Origin: Boesenbergia rotunda
Taxonomy: Eukaryota; Streptophyta; Magnoliopsida; Zingiberales; Zingiberaceae
Assembly (NCBI GenBank): GCA_024364735.1
Contig: JAGFNQ010004004.1
Location: forward strand, 62,001-126,000
Direction: 5' to 3'
Length of the DNA stretch: 64,000 nucleotides
Shown here: piece by piece, positions 57,691-64,000 of the stretch
How positions within the stretch are numbered: the stretch's first letter is position 1
How the letters are laid out: every line of letters starts with the position of its first letter
Notes under the pieces: model-generated
The model's input: only the letters and a program-made list of their open reading frames with translations
Databases searched by the model: none
Told to the model about the DNA's origin: nothing
Made by a program: the position numbers and the translations under genes

Positions 57691-59947
57691 TGATAACGCC
57701 CACGTGTCGTTCCGTGAGTATCAAATACAATTTAAGTACCGAATTCCTCTAAACTAATGTAGCATAGAGTAACTCGAGTCGTCTCCCAACGAATGTAGTT
57801 GGTACATGATAATTCTCAGGATCGTATATTATTGCTTTTGGATTTTGGATATTAAATGAGGGTTTGGATTTGAGTGTTATGTCTACGAAGTGAAAGACAA
57901 TGCAGGTAATAAATCTAACCTCACTAAACTATACTTGCAAGAGAATTAAAAGAAACATAAGGTAAGGCATTTAGGGAACTGAACATAAATGAAACCTAAC
58001 CTAATTGCATCAAACTGAACGACAACTATAAAAGAACATAAAGTAATTAAACTAATGAAACATTACAAGAATCTACGATAAGAAAAATTCAAATTAGAAT
58101 CCACTAATAAAAGAGACAATTCATCAAACACATGGTGAGCATGTATTAAGATAAAATGAGTGTATGTCATTCTAAAATATAGAAGATCAAACTTGATACA
58201 AGCATCAATCATCGAAATTCGAAAATCAACAAGCATCACATAATAACTCAAATTATCGAAACTAATCACACAGAATTGCTTCCTAATCTTTTGTGAAGGA
58301 AAAACTACTGCTGGCTGCTGCAATTGCTACGAAGAACTGAAGAACTGATGTGAAAAACTACTGTAAAACAGAATTGATGTGAAGGAAGCTACTGGAATTA
58401 AATTGCTGTGAAAGAAGAATTAAGCTAGAAGGTTGCTGATCGCTTGCTGCCAATTGCAGTTGCGAAGAACTGCAAGATGAGAAGAAAAACTGTAAAGGGT
58501 GGATCTAATTGCTGTAAAGAAATGAATCTAATTGCTGTGGAGAAATTTCTGTAAAGAAATTGCTAGAAGGAATAAGATGCAGTGAAGAAATCTGTTGGAA
58601 ATTGCTATGAAGGGAAACTGTGAATGAAATCCACTAGGAAGGAACTAATAAACTGTTGGGCATGAAAGAAATCTATTAAGCTGCTGGGCATGAAAGAAAT
58701 TTGCTGGAAAGAATTCGGCTATGAAGGAAATGGATCTGCTGATGAAAAACTGCTGGATAATTGGATCGTCGGCGGTGAAGGTGGATGGTGAGATGTCAGC
58801 TAGGGTTCGGAACCCCCAGAGCCCTAGCTTGTGGTGGTGGTGCTGGACATGCTGCGATGGCTGCGTTCGGCTAGGGTTCAGAACCCCAGAGCCCTAGCTC
58901 GTCCGGCCGGCGGCGATGAAGTGCGGTGAAAATGGAGGAGACTCCTCTTCGAACCCCGAAAGAAGAGACCCTTTACTCTCTCCCAACCTGAGAGAGAGTA
59001 AGAGATGTAGAGGTGGAAGACCGGTCGGCGGCTGTGGAGATGCGGACCGCCGGCGGTGAGGTGGAGAGGATGAGTCAGAATCGCGTCTGTGTGTGTGGGC
59101 CGATCGATGCCCTTTTTGTTTCGCCCGCTTCAGCAATTGGGTTTGGTTCGACTCAGCAGTTGGGTGTGGCTCAGCTTGCGCTTGAGTTCGGCTCAGCTTC
59201 AGCGGTTCAATCAGCCCTAGGTTCTGTCCAGTCAGCCAAGCCAGAGCTTGGTTCAGCCAATGCCTTGGTTCAGTTCAGCCCAGCCAGAGCTCAGAAGTTG
59301 GGTTTGGCTCAGCGGTTCAGCCCAGCACTAGGTTCAGCCAAGTTATGATGGAAGCAACAGACGGCTGAGATCAATCTGACTTCATCCAACGGTCGGATCT
59401 CTTCAGATCTGAACCAAACTCCACAGATCCCAATCAATGGTCCTGATCTACCTATCCCAACTCGGATTAACCAGATCAGTGGCAGATGGTCCAGATCTTC
59501 CTTTTTCTTGAATGGATGGTCTAGAACATCTTGAGCTTGATCCAACGGTCAGATTACTTCTGATTTGGCTGAAATTTTCAGATCTTGATCTATAGTCATG
59601 AGTGATTCTATCTTGAACTCGGATTGACCAGAAGTTGATCGATGGCTCAGATCTAGCCGTTCTCTGGAATGGACGGCTCCTAATAATCCGATGCTTGATC
59701 CCTTTGATCTGGATCCAATGCTGACTCAAGTCTGACTCGATTTGATCTAGGTCCATGATCAATTGAAGCCTACAAAATGATATTCAAATTTAGTGTCAAA
59801 AATATCCCAAATATACAAAGATTTGAATTAAAAGCCAAAATAGAGGGAATACATGAAACCTAATACAATTACAAACTTAAGCATATAAAATGTGGATCAA
59901 ACATGGATTTTAGAGCCTAAAATAATCAACAAAAATGATGCTTATCA
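57691..59947 (-). repeat. LTR of F (2257 bases)
   Basis: Ends are TGATAACGCC on the left and ATGCTTATCA on the right, with TGATAA/TTATCA as inverted ends. Repeated words are 'aagaaactgctg'-like (58340-58760) and 'ggttcagcc' (59100-59345). Open frames at 58894-59545 lie within the LTR and are not genes. Confidence 0.75.
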
Positions 59948-60720
59948 GCTATACTCATAGAGATAACCCTACAGTGAGTGTACGGTGATAAAAAGAATGG
60001 CAAGCAACCTACTCAGGATTCAATAGTGACTCAGAAAAAGTAGAACTTCGGACAAAAGCGCAGTTGTAAAAGTCAAAGTACACAGGATATTTTTAGGGCT
60101 CACTCTTGACCCCAAAAGTCTGGACGATTCTCAGCAGGATCGTCCCATGTTTCCCAGCAGATCTGGAAGTATACTACCAGTGGGGCTCACTATTTTTAGT
60201 GTGGATCTAGAAACGATAATAGATTAGATTGTCCTCTAGAGCACGTCGTATGCTATTACTGTAAACTTACGGGACATGAGAGCCAAGGGTGTGCCTTGAA
60301 GGCTCAGCATTAGTTTGTCGCAGCTACTCCCCAGGGAGGCCGGTCGGGATAGCAGAGGCTACAGAGAAGCGGGTGACTGACTCAGATGTCATCCTGACAA
60401 CAGCAGGCAGTACAGCAGCAGGCAGTACTTTCACCAGTTCAGATTTACTGTATGCCTGGGCATGAGCACGCTCTCACACCAGCAGCATCTCAGTATTCTA
60501 TGACGGGGTCTCACTAACAGTAGTCATACCCAACACACCAACCTGCAATTTATCAGCCTCAACAGTCGGTTGAATCTTTAGTATATTAGCCTCAGCAGAC
60601 AGCTAGACCTTCAGCATCTCAACCTCAACAGATTTTAGCATTGCCACCCCCAGCTCCTACGACAAGTCGAGTATATGCAGTCACTAGAGAGGAGGCATAG
60701 CGGGTCGAGGGATCGGTCTT
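59948..60720 (+). pseudogene. Ty3-gypsy gag of element G, C-terminal part
   Basis: Sequence resumes after the F LTR. A CCHC knuckle CYYCKLTGHESQGC is at about 60250-60291, followed by a Gln-rich linker. Stops and shifts are many. Confidence 0.65.
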
Positions 60721-60727
60721 CCGTAGT

Positions 60728-61087
60728 ATGATTTTCATTTATGCATTTCCTGCTGAATTGCTTGTTGATACTAGTAGTTCCGATTCTTTCATATCTCAAT
60801 TGTTCATAAGAAAGATTAGTAAATTGTCTACTCTCATATCACAACGTCTGTCAATGTGTCTACTATCTGGTGAGGTATTGGATATCACACAGGAGGTCAA
60901 GGAATATCTATTGGATTTCGACAATTATATCCGCACTATAGATTTATTAGTTCTTGAGATAGTAGAGTTTGACGTTATTCTGGGCAATGGACTCGTTGGC
61001 GGCCTATCATGCCACAGTCGATTGTCAAGAAAGGGTGGTCAAGTTTCGACCTCTAAACCCACCCTCGTGGGAATTCATTGGCACTAG
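60728..61087 (+). pseudogene. Retropepsin-like protease of element G
   Basis: The frame has AELLVDTSSSDSFIS, matching the (A)LVDTGSSxSFI active-site region of gypsy proteases with Ser in place of Gly after DT. DVILGNGLVGGL follows (normally DVILGMDWL). The catalytic Asp is kept; the flanking changes suggest decay. Confidence 0.7.
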
Positions 61088-61133
61088 AGATGATAGGATT
61101 TCGATTATCTCTATGCTTTAGGCTCAAAGGCTT

Positions 61134-62228
61134 ATGTCAAATGGATGTCAGGGTTTTCTATTGTCACTGATCAGTATCGATAACTGCAGTAGCCCTCAGC
61201 TCTCGGATATTCCAGTGGTCAGAAAATTTTCAAACATATTTCTAGAGGAGCTTCCTGGTTTGCCTCCCAGAAGGCAAGTAGAGTTCATGATCGAGTTGAT
61301 TCTGGAGACGGCGCTAGCATCAAAGGCTCTGTATCGGATGACACTGAAGGAGTTGGACAAGTTGAAAGTCTAGCTTCAGGAGTTGCTGGATAGGAGATTC
61401 ATTCATCATAGCATTTTTCCATGGGGTCGGCAGTGTTGTTTGTGAAGAAGAAGGATGGTTCTCTGAGGTTATGTATCGACTGCAGACAGTTGAATTCCAT
61501 GAATATCAAGAACAAGTACCCACTACCACGGATTGAGAATTTATTTGATCAACTAAAGGATACATCAGTATATTTGAAGATTGATCTATAGTCTGAATAT
61601 CATCAGTTGAGGGTCAGAGACTCAGATATTTAGAAAACAGCATTTCATACTTGTTATGGACATTATAAATTTTGGTGATGCCATTTTGGCCTACCAATGC
61701 TCCAGCAGTGCTTATGGATCTAATGAACGGGGTATTTCTGGAGTATTTAGATCACTTTGTCAACATTTTAATCGACGACATCTTGGTTTACTCCTATTCC
61801 GAGGAGGAGCATGCACGCCAATTTCGCATCATCTTGGAGATGCTCCGACGAGGGCATCTATATGCGAAGTTTAGAAAATGTGCTTTCTGATTATCTTCTG
61901 TGGATTTTCTGAGACACGTAGTTTCTTGTAGAGGTATCTCTATAGATCCCCAGAAGATCGAGGCTATCACTAGTTGGAAGCAGCTGAAGTCAATTTAGGA
62001 GGTGCATAGTTTTTTGGGATTGGTTATTTATTATTGACGATTCATTGAGGGATTTTTCCGCATTGCTACATCGTTGACACGTCTGACCAGAAAGGGCATG
62101 AAGTTTGTTTGGACAGAGGCTTGCAAGATTAGTTTTCAGGAGCTGAAGCAATGATTAGTGTCTGCGCCTATTTTGGTGTTGCCTTCGGGATTTGGACAGT
62201 TTCGTACTATATATTAATGCGCCTATAG
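61134..62228 (+). pseudogene. Ty3-gypsy reverse transcriptase of element G
   Basis: Order: FSNIFLEELPGLPPRRQVEF (61231), KKKDGSLRLCIDCRQLN (61446), KNKYPLPRIENLFDQLK, VYLKIDL, FVNILIDDILVYSYSEEEH (61757, with IDD of the catalytic motif), YAKFRKCAF, SFLGLVIYY. Frameshifts near 61425 and 61675 and several stops, mostly at expected Trp or Gln, break it. RNase H is largely missing because element H begins at about 62240. Confidence 0.8.
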
Positions 62229-62248
62229 TAGTGTCTGCGCCTATTTTG
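62156..62248 (+). repeat. 20-bp direct repeat at the G/H junction
   Basis: TAGTGTCTGCGCCTATTTTG occurs at 62156-62175 and 62229-62248. The second copy marks the switch from gypsy RT to copia RT. Confidence 0.85.
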
Positions 62249-63170
62249 ATCTACTAATTCTAATTTTCTAAAAGAATTAGTCAAAATCATGGAAAGCGAA
62301 TTCGAAATGAGCTTGGTAGGTGAGCTCAACTTTTTCTTAGGGCTACAAATTAAACAAACTAGGGATGGTAACTATGTCCATCAATCCAAATATGCTAAAG
62401 AATTAATAAAGAAATTCAAAATGGGCAATTCTAAAAGCTTAAATACCCCTATGGCTACTAATGTCAAAATTGATAATGACCCTGAGGGTAAACCAGTTGA
62501 CTTAAAGTTATACCGGAGTATGATTGATAGCCTACTATACTTAACTGTAAGTAGACCTGATATCTTATTTTCTGTAGGAATGAGTGTTAGATACCAAACC
62601 TGTGTTAAGGAATCCCACTTAGCAGCCCTGAAAAGAGTTCTAAGATACATTAAGGGTACCCTAAATGTAGGTATTTGGTATCCTAGAACTTTCACTTTTG
62701 AATTATCAGGATATTCTGACTCTGATTATGCTGGGTGTAAGTTAGATAGGAAGAGTACAAGTGGAAGTTGTCAATTATTAGGACATAGCCTAGTCAGCTG
62801 GTGCAGTAGAAAGCAACACTGCGTAGCCTTATCCACAACCGAAGTAGAATATGTTACCCTAGGAGAGTGTGTGGCACAACTTTTATGGATGATGCACACT
62901 CTTAAGGATTTCTAGCTAGACTACACCCAAACCCAAGTTTTTATTGACAACATTAGTTCAATCAATTTGACTAAGAATCCAATTCAGCACTCCCAAACAA
63001 AACATATTGAAGTCAAACATCATTTTGTTAGGGATCATGTAGCCAGGGGTGAAATAGTACTTCTGCATGTGGACTCAAAATCCAACTTAGCTGACATTTT
63101 TACCAAACCCTTACCTGAATCTGAGTTTAACTCACTAAGAAGGCAGTTAAGGTTGTGCTTAGTAGAATAG
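62240..63170 (+). pseudogene. Ty1-copia RT C-terminus and RNase H (element H)
   Basis: It begins just after the place of the YVDD motif: STNSNFLKELVKIMESEFEM, GELNFFLGLQIKQ, LYRSMIDSLLYLTVSRPDI, then RNase H with SDSDYAGCKLDRKSTSGSCQ, ALSTTEVEYVTLGECVAQLL and SKSNLADIFTKPLP. One stop at 62913-62915 interrupts an otherwise open frame of about 290 codons, so it is much younger than G. Upstream pol and gag are absent. Confidence 0.85.
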
Positions 63171-64000
63171 GATTTTTTTTTTCAAAAATCTTTTCTTTTT
63201 CACATTTTTTTTCAAAAATTAGTTTGTTTTAAATCATTTCTTTTATCAAGTTATTGAAATTTAAAATGATTTTCTGACTTAGTTTTTCTAACAAAAAAAA
63301 ATTACCCTCTTCAAAACTAGGGTTTTTCGCAAAATGGACCTAGCTTAGGCCTTAACCCTAGAACTGTATGCACCTATAGATCTAGAAGCTAGCATCTCAC
63401 AAGCACCTTAGGGTACTTTTGATTGATAACCTAGACTGGGTTGAGATGCTTAAGTCTATGCCTTGATTCAAGATGCTTTAAGTTAGTGCATTTGCAGTAA
63501 TTGGGGCGATAAATACAAATTGAATAGCAATCAAGTTAAGTGTTCAAGCTTAGAAAATCTAACTTGATCAAATCACTTAAAATGACTAACCCTAGTGAAA
63601 ATTATTATTTTATAACAGTCAGTAAGTAGCTAACTGGGTTAGACAGGACCCGAACAAGTTTAGATTAATTGGTTTGGTCCTTTTTATTGCTTGAATTCAC
63701 TAGAGTTGGTTCAATACAGACTTACAATTCCTTTAACTAGTTCTAATTCGAAATTGACTTGCAATAATTTTATTTTTTTTATATATGGCAAAGGGGGAGA
63801 GAAAGGAAAAGAGAGAACAATTTTTCAAAATCAAAATTTTTCTAAGTTTTATCTCTTTTTCAAAAAGTAAAGTTCAATTGCCAAGTGTTTTTAAAAATTG
63901 CTAACTGCTTTTAAAAATTGCTAAGTGCTTTAAAATATTTCTAAGTAAAATTTCCTTAGTAAACAAAATTTGTCTGAGCAAAAACCTGTTGGAATTTTTT
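63171..64000 (+). other. 3' untranslated region of H
   Basis: T-rich with 'ttttcaaaa' words like the 3' region of A1. A polypurine tract AAAGGGGGAGAGAAAGG is near 63788. The 3' LTR is outside the window. Confidence 0.6.

Larger units (their letters stand above)
54481..59947 (-). mobile_element. F: Athila-like gypsy element without pol
   Basis: On minus: LTR (59947-57691), primer site complementary to tRNA-Asp, a Gln-rich gag-tail ORF, a tandem-repeat coding region, and a non-coding part with 'aagtgtggggg' motifs near 55745 and 54875. No pol and no 3' LTR is seen. It meets A2 tail to tail near 54480. Confidence 0.65.

Noticed and set aside
58894..59762. Frames of 78-111 codons on both strands
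   Set aside because: Inside the LTR of element F; repeats of 'ggttcagcc' make them look protein-like.

Overview
This is nuclear DNA of a flowering plant, probably a monocot (inferred from the load of Sirevirus-like Ty1-copia elements; the species cannot be read from the window). I see one host gene, EXO84 (exocyst subunit, closest to Arabidopsis EXO84B from memory). It lies on the minus strand from 35440 to 22530 as seven exons encoding about 774 residues. Nearly everything else is transposable elements, mostly decayed, truncated or nested.

Layout. 1-620: piece of an LTR with paired CAGTCGACTG palindromes (family S2). 621-6789: element A1 (family A, plus), with no pol and a long 3' region with repeated polypurine tracts. 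6790-7993: minus-strand remnant with a coiled coil. 7994-9590: S2-type copia D (plus). 9591-13386: copia E (minus). 13387-16940: S2-type copia C (minus). 16941-19060: old LTR-like repeats plus a SINE. 19060-22520: decayed Ty1-copia split by a second SINE, reaching the 3' end of EXO84. 22530-35440: EXO84; its introns hold a foldback element (22848-23629) and an antisense LINE (27110-29985) that itself carries a 770-bp hAT-type MITE with an exact 8-bp target duplication. 35968-37361: two inverted-repeat elements upstream of EXO84. 37745-44080: complete CACTA element with 3-bp target duplication GTC and decayed transposase genes. 44190-44355: third SINE.

44357-62248: a Ty3-gypsy element (G) broken open by nested insertions: B (family A, minus, 46014-49486, 5-bp duplication GATGT) within its LTR region, and A2 (family A, plus) and F (Athila-like, minus) within gag. 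62240-64000: 3' part of another Ty1-copia (H), reaching the window edge.

Main points. Family A occurs three times with the same layout: LTR, initiator-tRNA primer site, CACCGGACT-type motif, then an ORF that starts almost at once with two CCHC zinc knuckles and has no capsid region. Element F likewise has the distal part of a gag without capsid, followed by five 27-residue tandem repeats and three copies of an LNRLxPP motif. A, B, C, D, E and F keep a 5' LTR and gag-like part but no pol; pol survives only in G, H, the old copia and the LINE. No rRNA, tRNA gene or CRISPR array was found.
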